DNA of 64,000 bases from Platycnemis pennipes (lineage: Eukaryota > Arthropoda > Insecta > Odonata > Platycnemididae). The notes beneath the pieces are model-generated. The model was given only the letters and a program-made list of their open reading frames with translations, searched no databases and had not been told where the DNA came from. This document shows, in pieces, positions 55,521-64,000 of the stretch (the stretch's first letter is position 1; the number at the start of each line of letters is the position of its first letter). The translations under genes and the position numbers were made by a program. The stretch is taken from the NCBI GenBank assembly GCA_933228895.1, contig OW121846.1, positions 113,339,336 to 113,403,335 on the forward strand, given 5' to 3'.

Positions 55521-57360
55521 TATAATGTCTTCCGAGTACATCATGATGCCGGTAGCCAGTGGTAGTGATGCCAGGCCCCTTACGAAGATGTTGATACCAT
55601 TTCGGTTCATCGAATATGGTAAACTGTCAAGTAGCTTGAAAGCCAGGTAGTAGTCGTATCCTGACTCACGCCGGAGAGTCTCAGTGTGGCCACCGAGGCA
55701 TCGTGTCGGACTGAGTCGAATGCTTTATTAAGGTCAAGTGAAACTGTTTCATGACGGTAGTCCATTGCTCACCATTGTCGTCCAGGACGCTAACTAGAGC
55801 CACCTGGGTGCCTTGGTGATTACGGAAACCAGCTTTCCTGTTGTGGAGTGACGTCCTCTTAGCACGGGGCGTCAGTTGATCGTGCACGATCCAATCCAAG
55901 ATCTTGGCCAAGGTGTTAATTATGGGAATAGCTCTATAATCCTTCACTGTTTTCCAGACTGGGAAGATGTATAACCTCCTCTATTTTTATGGATAACCCC
56001 GAGCCTGATAGAGTTACGAAATATGTGGACTTAGGGACCTTTGTGGCTGATATCTCTGTCATGAAGTTTGGAGAGGTGAATGTTGTTGGCATTGCAAATA
56101 TTCTTCTTGACAGCGTTGCGCAAACGCCAGAACTCTTTCCATGAATCAGTGTCCCTATCCCGTAAGAAACGGTGGTAGCTGGGATCCGGCGTCATAATTT
56201 CAGAGTGTATGACAGGTGTGATCCAGAGAGCAGGTGGTCATTTCGCTCTACGCTCGACTGCAGGAGTATGTCGACCATACTTTATGCCATAAATCTTTAT
56301 AATAATGTTCTCCAGGACTCCCACTTTTCCATTGAGGGAAGGTTGTGTTAGGATGCAACTAACTGATGTGAGTGTGGGGTCGGCAAGCAGATTTTCAGCA
56401 TTAATGTCCCTCAGGATCCGATATATTGCATTTTCCAACATTTTCTGGCACTAGGGATTTTAACTTCACAAAAGATCATGAAAAGATGTAAAGGTCATGA
56501 CGTGGAATTCCCGGGGCTGTGGCCTCCCTGAAAGGCACTGCGTTGCCACTTGTTTTGCAGATAATGAGATCCAGCCAGTTATCAGAATTGGGACTGTGGT
56601 GAGTAGCCCTTAGCGGGAGAAGGAACTACCCTCCCTCGTACATAGCTGTATGGAAGCCTGGTATCTATCCTTATTGATTGGGACATTAACGTCTCCAAGT
56701 AAAACGGCACAGTCGTTGAGCGCTGTGTTAAGTGGCAAACTGATAGAGGACGAGGGAGGGAGAGTAATTTTAGGGACAGGGGACAATAAAAAACGCCGAC
56801 AAACTCAGGCACTCAGGCCCCAATGACACTTCACCGTACGAGAATTCGTGTTTCGAATCCCCGAGGGGGTCCGACTTAGCTGTGTCACTGAACTGTATAC
56901 GTTCCGCACGTAGAGGGCAACACTGCCCTCTACCTTCTTATTCTGTCATACCTGTGATGTGTGAATTCTGCAAAGGAGTAGGGAGAGGATGAGAGGGGGG
57001 TGTGAGAAGGTTTCGCTCAGCTCGATGACGTCATAGTCTCCTCCGGCAAACATGTGGGCAAAGTCTGTCCAGTGCGCGCAGATGGATTTCACGTTATCGT
57101 TGGCAACACGAAGCCCTAGTCTGCGGGCGTAGGGAGGAGAAGAGGGGGAGTAGCCGTTCTCGCCTGTTCCGCCATTACTCTCTATCTCGCCATTTCTATC
57201 TCGCGCTAGTTTTGTCTCGAGGGAATATGGATTGACGCCGAGCTTAGCGAGGCGGGTGAGGGTGGCAGTACTTACGTTAAAATTAGTTGAACCAACTATG
57301 TTACGAGTATTAGCGTGGAAAAAAGTTGTTATGGTGAATGTGCAGGTAAGAGTATCAATG
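55521..57360 (-). mobile_element. LINE-B, endonuclease and reverse transcriptase
   Basis: Minus-strand ORF2 remnant of a CR1/Jockey-type element. From 57140 it reads LRVANDNVKSICAHWTDFAH, then YDVIELSETF, the start of the APE endonuclease. Near 56920 comes VALYVRNVYSS, near 56700 CAVLLGDVNV (endonuclease catalytic strand). Near 56230-56050 the linker reads YHRFLRDRDTDSWKEFWRLR, and from 55950 the reverse transcriptase starts with IINTLAKILDWIVHDQLTP and then GFRNHQGTQVALVSVLDD. Stops and frameshifts are spread throughout. It is the most complete LINE in the window, yet clearly inactive; the part after 55521 is displaced by LINE-A. Confidence 0.88.
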
Positions 57361-58140
57361 ATTCATGGATCATCATGTATTCTGCCTGCTGCAATGCTGT
57401 CCATCTATTCTTTTCCTTCGTCCTTGCCTTACCTTCCTTCATTCCCACTCTTCATCATCATTCTCTCGCCTCTCAAGACGCTCTCCATCCCCTTCTACTT
57501 GCTTGTATTGTTTACTCCATTTGCTTTGTCCACTCTCCTAACTTATACATCCTAATTCGTGTTATTAGCACTTCTTATTCGATAACCCACTTCCCATTCT
57601 TTTTTGTACTTTTTCTTCCGATTTACCCATTAAGAATAATAAGATATGCATTTGATTTTTGCGGATGATTTACATCTAGGGCTTAAGGTTGAGCGCTAAG
57701 GAAGTTGCTTTACAGCATATGCAATAGATGATAATTCTTTGTGATGAGGTCACAGTCCCTGGCTTTTTAATATAGATGAAATTACTAGTCACATTCCATC
57801 AATACTACAGTACTAATACAAATATTTCGTTCAGATCGACGCATTGCGGTACTTTGCCTGCCGGACTAAAAAATCATTAATTCGTCACAGCCAGCAATGT
57901 AAAGAGCTTCCATGAAATGTAATATTCCTAGTCTTTCAATTTCGCTATGGCTGCCTACGTTAACGTACAGAATTTTCATTCTTATCTAACGTTGCCACTG
58001 TGCGTAAGAAAAGATTTAAAAGACATTTTACTGGAAATGTAACATTATTCTTGCTACAAAATTTAACAAATGGTACGTGGTGTAGTGGCAATTTACAAGG
58101 TACCATGCAATAAGTGTAGGAGTGAAGATACCTCCACACT
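57361..58140. other. Presumed intron, nothing recognised
   Basis: T/C-rich around 57400-57620, with overlapping 107- and 117-codon frames that give Leu/Ser/Phe-rich translations. These are composition artefacts. Confidence 0.45.
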
Positions 58141-58935
58141 CAATTGTTTTTGCAACACAATAGGAGGCAACTAGCCGGGAAGGGTGTGTTGATAGAATCA
58201 TCAGAACAAGGAGTATTCACACCACCCATCATGGCAAGGGCGACCGACGACGGAACCTCTCCAGTCATGTACTGTCATTTCAATTACACCCAGCGAGTGG
58301 TAAAGAGTAAAGTATATGTGCAGACCATTTCTGCCAAGGAGGTTTCCTCATCCATTAATGAAATTAACCACGATACCACAGAGCTGTGGCCAGAAGCTCC
58401 TCCAGACAACGAGTTACTATCAACGTTTGACCTTTCAGAGGTACATAATGACGCAGAAAGAAAACCTTAAATGAACTAATACTGGAATTCGCGAACATAT
58501 TCGTGACTAAGAGCGTACCACTCGGATGCACCAGCCTTGTAACACACTCGATAGAAGTAGGTGATGCTGAACCAATAAAGAAGCAAGTATATCGAGTACC
58601 ACATTCTTTAAGACCTACATTGAACTATGCAATTAATAAGATGCGGAAAAAAGGCATAATCGAAAAGATCCTGGTCAGCGTCAATTATCTTGTTTAGAAA
58701 GAAATTAGCTGATGGAGCCCCCGTAGAGTACAGACCCTGCATCCACTATCGCGCACTTAATAGTGTGAATAGGAAGGAAGAGTTCACCCTTCCCAACTTG
58801 GATGGGGTTTTTGATCATCTGAGTGGGGCAATGTTTTAATTTACACTAAATCTCTGCAGTGGGTTTTGGCAAGTCGGAATGGACGAGAAAAAAAAGGAAT
58901 ACACTGCATTCTCTTCCCCCTTGCTTTCCTGCTCG
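58141..58935 (+). mobile_element. Ty3/gypsy LTR retrotransposon pol fragment
   Basis: The plus strand encodes the protease-to-reverse-transcriptase junction of a gypsy-type pol. At 58144-58470 there is a 108-codon open frame (possible protease end and linker). At 58503-58697 it reads HSIEVGDAEPIKKQVYRVP, then INKMRKKGIIEKI, the fingers of the reverse transcriptase. After a stop and a frame change, 58700-58935 reads EYRPCIHYRALNSVNRKEEF, LPNLDGVFDHLSGA and LCSGFWQVGMDEKKKEYTAF. The catalytic YVDD block lies beyond the break and is absent. No LTRs were found. It is a dead internal fragment. Confidence 0.88.
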
Positions 58936-59719
58936 AGGTGCGGGTAACCCATTCATCCAGTTTGTGCCAATTCCTCTCCCCCCAACACTCTAAATGGTCC
59001 ATTTTTAAAATACTCGGTATTGTTCTTTGCTATTCTGGAAACTTCTATGACAAAAAAGCTATCATTTTGTTATAATCACTAATTCCCCTATCTCTGACCG
59101 TATTTAGAGCCTAGTCACAAACATTAATCACTAATAAATGAAGACTTATTTTCTTTGGTACGATGTAAGTATTTGGTTTTCTTTCCCACACGGAGAATGT
59201 TCTGCGTATGAAGAAGCAAGAGGAGCAATATTTGGGAGCGCCGAAGGACTGGGCTGGATGATAACGAGCTCAACTCCTGGCTTATTCATGTCCACCGCGT
59301 GCTCAGAATTCCACACAAATTGTCCTCAAACTTGTGGTTTGATGTAATTATTCTTTAAACGGCAGCATTGAATTTGGCAGCTTTCGTTAAATTACCAAAA
59401 TGGAGCATTTAACTCAATAAATGCCGCATTCATTGAGTTGGGAGACCAGAATGAAGTAAGGTGGGTCATGGGTATAGTTATTCTCTTCCTAGTTAATGGG
59501 AACCATTTGATGCTTCAGGAGCTTTAATTACTCACTAAAACCCATCACAAGGCCTTAAAACTCAGACCAGCTTTGAGAAACCCTTGTGAGTATCCGTTGA
59601 AAGTTAAGAGTAACCGTGGTAACTTTACGGTTCTATTTCTGCACAGAATGCGGATATGGGATTACTACAATTGATTACTTTCATGTAAATTACGTCTCAA
59701 AATATTTGTTGTTAGTCGA
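58936..59719. other. Presumed intron, nothing recognised
   Basis: AT-rich DNA. Short frames at 59138-59347 and 59616-59720 have no motif. Confidence 0.4.
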
Positions 59720-59856
59720 GTACATACAACATGGCATCGTGTCCCTGGATCGGGATGACGGGCGCACACCGTGGGACCCGACCCGTGCGTTCCCGGGTCG
59801 TACGTGCCCGTGTGTGCTCGGGCGTCACCCACGGCGCCCTCTTCTCCTCGTTGCAG

Positions 59857-60006
59857 CGTGACGAGCGTCGCCGGCGTGGCTGGGCCCAGGGCAGGCGCAG
59901 CAGGTCCGAGGGGCCGCCGGCCGCGCGCCGCCTGCTCGTCCAATCCGAGTACCGCGTGCGATACTGGAGGTGCGGCCCGCCGACGGCGGCCGCCGGCGCG
60001 TGCCTC
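59857..60006 (+). CDS. Probable GC-rich exon of an unidentified gene
   Basis: A pyrimidine-rich acceptor (CCCTCTTCTCCTCGTTGCAG) ends at 59856 and a consensus donor GTGAGT starts at 60007. The enclosed 150 nt make exactly 50 codons with no stop, phase 0 at both ends. The peptide is strongly basic at first (RDERRRRGWAQGRRSRSEGP), then includes LVQSEYRVRYWR. This phase matches the microexon at 46196-46234. GC content is very high, and the opposite strand is also open, so a minus-strand origin or a pure composition effect is not excluded. No family recognised. Confidence 0.5.
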
Positions 60007-60060
60007 GTGAGTGGGTGGGCGGGCGGCGGGGAGGGGAGTGTCCCAGGCGGGCGCGGCGGC

Positions 60061-60092
60061 CAGCCGCCGCCGCCACCGCCGCCGCCGCCGAC
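60061..60092 (+). repeat. CCG/GCC triplet repeat
   Basis: CAGCCGCCGCCGCCACCGCC and on, about ten triplets, just inside the presumed intron after the donor at 60007. It makes long Pro or Arg runs in frames on both strands. Confidence 0.85.
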
Positions 60093-60204
60093 GCAGCCTA
60101 AGTCCCGCCCTGCCGACCAGAGCCACGACGACATGGTACGCAGGAAGGTGCCCCATTTGCCTATCCGGCGCGTGCCACATCCCCAGAACCACATGACGCC
60201 GTTA

Positions 60205-61255
60205 TTCCACGGCACAACGACTGACCGAATTCCCAGCAAAACTCTAACCTTATCGACCAACTTCCGAACCAACCTACACTCTTATAAAACATTATGCTAA
60301 AACCTTAAATGGTAAACAACTAATGATATCTACAACCAACCCTAAACTGCTGATATACTATGCAGTCAACACGCATTAGCTAACATCCAAACCATGAGAT
60401 ACACTAACCAACCAAGAGTACTTACAAACCGACACCCTGATCATCGATCCCAACCAGCACCAGCACCAATACACTACATAGCCAACCCATAACTATCCAA
60501 TCTTCACTGTTAAATCCCAGAAACCTACCGACAGTCTAGACAGTAACCAAGTTAGTCTAGACAGTCTAGACAGTAACCAAGTTACTGTATAGACTGTAAC
60601 TTGGTAGTAACCAAGTAACTTTCTAGTAACCAAGCGACACCTTAAACAACCAGAGCATAAAATAACCGGTACATGACAACACATCTCAGTCCAACAGTTG
60701 GCCTTACCGTTACAACAAGTTTTTAACTTAAAATGTAACCAAGCGATGCCCAAAGCTATTGATATATGGCATAACCAGTTGGATAACCGTCGAAAACCAT
60801 CAGGAAATTTTATCTATTCTAGAGTTAATCCAAATATTAATCGAGTCTTTCTAAATTATTACCAACTGACGTATTACCTACTGCCACACCTAATAGCTGA
60901 AACTAACCAACCATCACAGCTACCAACTGACAGAATAGGCTGGAGACATACTAAATGCCGCCGTAAATGTTAACCAACATAATGTCCAACCGGAAACGTT
61001 ACCGGTAAAGATGCTAACCTACCGAAACCTTTACGACCATACAGTATCCGAATGCGAAAATAGAGAAGCGAAAACTCCAGAAACATTTTTGATCGACTCT
61101 CAGGCATCGATATCGTAAATAACTGATACCCGAAAGTACAGACTGTGTAAGAAGCAGCATGCTAACCAATTAACCAACAGGCACTGTAACCAATTCGCTT
61201 AAGGCCCCTTCCAACCTTATAACACTCCGCGAAATTTCTCCAAGGAATGCTTCCC
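60205..61255 (+). repeat. Decayed minisatellite, about 16-bp unit (first block)
   Basis: The plus strand is unusually poor in G and full of AACCAACC, CTAACC, GATATC, GACACC and ATCCTAACC words spaced at about 15-17 bp. The inferred unit is close to CTAACCAACYGATAYC. A tighter local repeat of GTCTAGACAGTAACCAAG lies at 60535-60600. Most units have several substitutions, so the period is visible mainly as a rhythm. No coding content. Confidence 0.6.
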
Positions 61256-61384
61256 TGAATTATGTAACCAAATCTTTCTTGTGAGAGCTAAAATGAACGT
61301 TATCTATAAACACATAGTTTGTTTCTCAATTATATTACTTATTCTCGGGTTTTATGTGTATCGTCATTGCTGTTATTATTTATA
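61256..61384. other. Spacer between minisatellite and SINE
   Basis: AT-rich, no feature. Confidence 0.4.
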
Positions 61385-61530
61385 GGTCTCAGTGGGTGCA
61401 GGATAAATGTCGATCGGGTTCGAGTCCGTCGTCTGCCCGGATCCCAGGGTTCGAATCCATCCCGGCGAGGACTTTCACTGGCCGAGGCATGGTTGTTTGT
61501 TTAGTCCAATCTGTTAATTGTAAGAGAGGA
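61385..61530 (+). mobile_element. tRNA-derived SINE, plus strand
   Basis: GTCTCAGTGGGTGCAGGATA near 61386 looks like a box A region. Two box B words, GGGTTCGAGTCC near 61417 and GGGTTCGAATCC near 61447, follow about 30 bp apart, so the head has a duplicated box B. The body continues GCGAGGACTTTCACTGGCCG. Confidence 0.65.
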
Positions 61531-61639
61531 CTTCATAGTCTTGATTCCGAATATTAAGTTAATTGTAAAAGAGGATGTAATCCTAAGTTGCAGATTGAAT
61601 GCAATGTGATTGTTATTACTAGAACAGGTCAGGTAATTA

Positions 61640-61870
61640 TTCAGGAGATGACACCGGCATTTGCGCCGGTTACAATTTTTGGGTCATAGGACGAGAGTAG
61701 GCATTTTCAGGGAAAGTAGGAAAGTTTAAGAGATACCCGGCGTCGGAATTAGCCTGCTATAAACAAAAGGCGTCAAGGGGCCCATCCCTCAACCAAAGTC
61801 TAAACTATTAAATATTGAAGTTTAGACCTTCTGACGGACGAGTTACCGTACCCGAAGTGCTATTCACAAA
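61640..61870 (-). mobile_element. Second copy of the SINE body seen at 5942
   Basis: It shares CATTTGCGCC, ACCCGGCGTCGGAATTAGCC, AAAGGCGTCAAGGGG and CTGACGGACGAGTTACCGTA with the element at 5942-6200. It is more decayed, and its head end is lost. Confidence 0.6.
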
Positions 61871-62379
61871 GAACAGAAGTGGAGATCACGAGCATAATGA
61901 TGAAAAATGTCGACTTCAGCCGGGATACAAACGAGGGCCTTCGAGATGGAAAGCCAGTACTTTGACACCACACACAAATCATTACTTAATTTCACCAATA
62001 CATTAGTAATGTATATTTCTTTAGTTAACAGTCTCGGCCTTGCGATATGGAAATGTCTTTCATTGTAGGAATGAAGGATGAGAGAGAAATTGAAATTTCT
62101 TCTCTTAAATTTATGCCCAACTTCTTAACCTACACACCAGTAGATGTTGCATGACAATAAAACCATGGTCGTGATAAGTAAATCTAAGTGTGGAAATTGG
62201 GTGCTTTAATTCACCCTTCATTCCTATAGTGCATCTTTCTCCGAACGAACGGAAGGCTGCCACCCCTCCCTCCAGTTAACAGCTCTACTGAACCCACTTT
62301 ACGTTCAGTACTTTGTGGTTAGTCCCAAACCAATTGATGCTTTAAGCAACCAAAAATGTTGAGGAACCGTGCTAAAACA
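61871..62379. other. Nothing recognised
   Basis: No domain or repeat visible. Confidence 0.4.
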
Positions 62380-63214
62380 CACTAGCACCGTCATTTGCCA
62401 AAACTCAAAGCATAATCCCCCAAAATAACAGCCACACCGATAGATATCCGAGCCAAATTACACCAAAATTACATTTGACTTGTTAACCAAACGATATATC
62501 TATGACCCGACGAATGTCCCACCCATATCATAAATTGCACCCCAACGTAATGACAACACATCCAACCGTCATTTTAACCAGAGGACATGACAAACAACAG
62601 TCACACTAACCAACCGGCAAAGTATTGAAACGACACCCTATTCAACTGACTCAAAGAATGTAGGCACACATCGACAGAAATTCTAATGAAACAACACCAT
62701 AATCAACTAACAAAAAAAATTAACATTATACTATCCAATGAACACCGTAACGTATCAGTTCCCTGATCAAATGATATCCTATTCCATAATGTCCTAAACA
62801 GTCTGTTCCTCTACATATCAACCTCGTAACTAACCGATGTCCTGACAAACTAAAAACTGATCAACTGGCAACTTGACTAACCGACTACCTAATATCCGAC
62901 ATCCTATTTACCTGACACCCTGGTTAGCAATGCCATGATCAACTGATACCCTAAGCATCGGATGTCCTTAAAACGGGATCCCTAACCAAATAGTGTTTTC
63001 TCTAACCGACGCTAGAACTTTCCGGCATCTCAACCAACCGGAAATCAAACCAAACGATATCTCAACCAAACACTGTCCTACCTTGCAAGCATCTTGATTG
63101 ACCTAGACCATAATCGTCCGAGACTAATGGCATCATCACCAAGTATCATTCTAACCAATCAACCGATATCCTGGCCAAACAATGTCCTTACCAGCCGCAT
63201 TCCTAGCCATACCG
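62380..63214 (+). repeat. Decayed minisatellite, about 16-bp unit (second block)
   Basis: Continuation of the pattern at 60205-61255. The clearest phasing is at 62830-63010, where GATGTCCT, GACATCCT, GACACCCT, GATACCCT, GATGTCCT and GATCCCTAACC follow each other at 15-33 bp, that is one or two units. The plus strand is G-poor. Confidence 0.6.
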
Positions 63215-63300
63215 GCCGCGATCGGCTCGACAGTAACTCGGTGTTGGAAATTCACTAGTCGCGAGTTTAAAATCCCACCTCGTTAATGGAGGTTGTGTTT
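63215..63300 (+). mobile_element. Possible decayed tRNA-derived SINE head
   Basis: GATCGGCTCGACAGTAACTCG followed by GCGAGTTTAAAATCCC has box A to box B spacing. Box B has lost its TTCGA core. Confidence 0.4.
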
Positions 63301-64000
63301 GTGTTAGTATTAAACATAATGATATGCTAAGGTAGATGGTACAGTACAGCCTCAGCCGTTCGAGAACTATAGATCGTAATCATATTGCTAGTACTTCAAA
63401 CTATCATACTCGCGTAGCAACTGACATACTATCAAAAATTATTCGTAATAGATGCACACTTTGGTTAGTAGTATATCAATTAGCAGTGTGTTGCCTTAAG
63501 TAGGGGTATGAGGGGTATTAGTTTTAAATTCGGAATAGACTGTTGAAAAATTTATTCACATGCAGATCAGTTGGACAGGACAGGATGAGTCAATAAAACT
63601 TGAGTCTCAAATAGAGATTTTAATACTTATAGACGTTATTAACTATTAATTATTTTTTTAACGTTTTTACATTAAAGACTGTCATACTGCTACGTCTTCC
63701 TGAGAAATCGTGAAATATTAACTCTGAATCAGTAATAGGTAAACCCATGAACATACTGAATACGTTAAGGTGAGAATCACTCCGAACTCACGCTACAAGT
63801 AATGCAAGTAGTCGACACAAATATCAAAATGTTTACAAAAGTAGTTCTCGGAGAACTAATAGTTTCGGTAAATCATGCCTTGGATTACAGTTATGCAATT
63901 AAAAGAATGAGGTATTTTAACTTCTAATGAATACCCTCTTGTCATTTCGCCGTATCTCCCCGTGACTCGATGCCATACCGAAACACAATGCTTCCCATGA
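63301..64000. other. AT-rich DNA, nothing recognised
   Basis: No domain or repeat visible to the window end. Confidence 0.4.

Noticed and set aside
57232..57668. Two plus-strand frames of 107-117 codons
   Set aside because: Overlapping frames from T/C-rich DNA; the first part is the antisense of the LINE-B 5' region.
59712..60300. Long GC-rich frames of 175-189 codons on both strands
   Set aside because: They run through splice signals and a CCG repeat; the Pro/Arg/Ala-rich translations are composition artefacts. Only the splice-bounded 150 nt is kept.

Overview
The window looks like intergenic and intronic DNA from an animal nuclear genome, most likely an arthropod and probably an insect. 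It is AT-rich with local GC islands. It has no operons, no long open reading frames and no ribosome-binding-site pattern. It is packed with decayed copies of animal transposable elements: APE-type non-LTR retrotransposons, a Penelope-like element with a GIY-YIG domain, a Ty3/gypsy pol fragment, hAT DNA transposons, foldback MITEs and tRNA-derived SINEs. I cannot name the species from sequence alone. Family assignments below come from reading translations by eye, not from database searches.

Layout. 0.4-6.2 kb: three fragments of one non-LTR family (called LINE-A here) and a SINE. LINE-A has a recognisable 3' end, a GC-rich hairpin-like block followed by a TAGATG/TAGATA tail; the block recurs on both strands near 4.9, 5.8, 8.6, 11.2, 31.3, 44.7 and 55.1 kb. 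11.8-14.4 kb: a complete but non-coding hAT-like transposon with an exact 8-bp target-site duplication and a nested foldback element. 15.5-17.1 kb: a broken, unclassified transposon-type protein gene, plus a 124-bp second copy of part of it that sits between 23-bp direct repeats. 17.1-20.7 kb: a second LINE (LINE-C) split by about 1.3 kb of unrelated DNA. 22.7-24.1 kb: a 115-bp direct repeat pair. 28.5-29.3 kb: a short hAT element with 8-bp target-site duplications, a remnant of the transposase C-terminus and different subterminal repeat arrays at its two ends. 33.5-34.0 kb: a 231-bp tandem duplication. 35.5-35.7 kb: a GC island ending in a splice donor. 36.6-38.5 kb: a second, ZMYM-like hAT transposase pseudogene. 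39.6-40.1 kb: the Penelope-like element. 40.7-43.1 kb: an inverted repeat pair and a 350-bp foldback. 46.5 kb: a LINE-D scrap. 54.4-57.4 kb: LINE-B with endonuclease and reverse transcriptase domains, invaded by LINE-A. 58.1-58.9 kb: gypsy pol. 60.2-63.2 kb: a strongly decayed minisatellite of about 16 bp, broken by SINEs.

Host gene content is thin. Three plus-strand segments look like real exons: 43205-43341, 46196-46234 (a 39-nt microexon) and 59857-60006. Each has good acceptor and donor sites, and the two junctions between them are phase 0, so they could belong to one long gene whose introns carry most of the transposons. The GC island at 35.5 kb could be its promoter or first exon. I do not recognise the protein.

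I found no clear new biological system. The most interesting points are the asymmetric subterminal arrays of the small hAT element, the short coding-fragment copy between long direct repeats, a hairpin motif shared by a Penelope-like element and two unrelated foldback elements, and the hidden 16-bp minisatellite.
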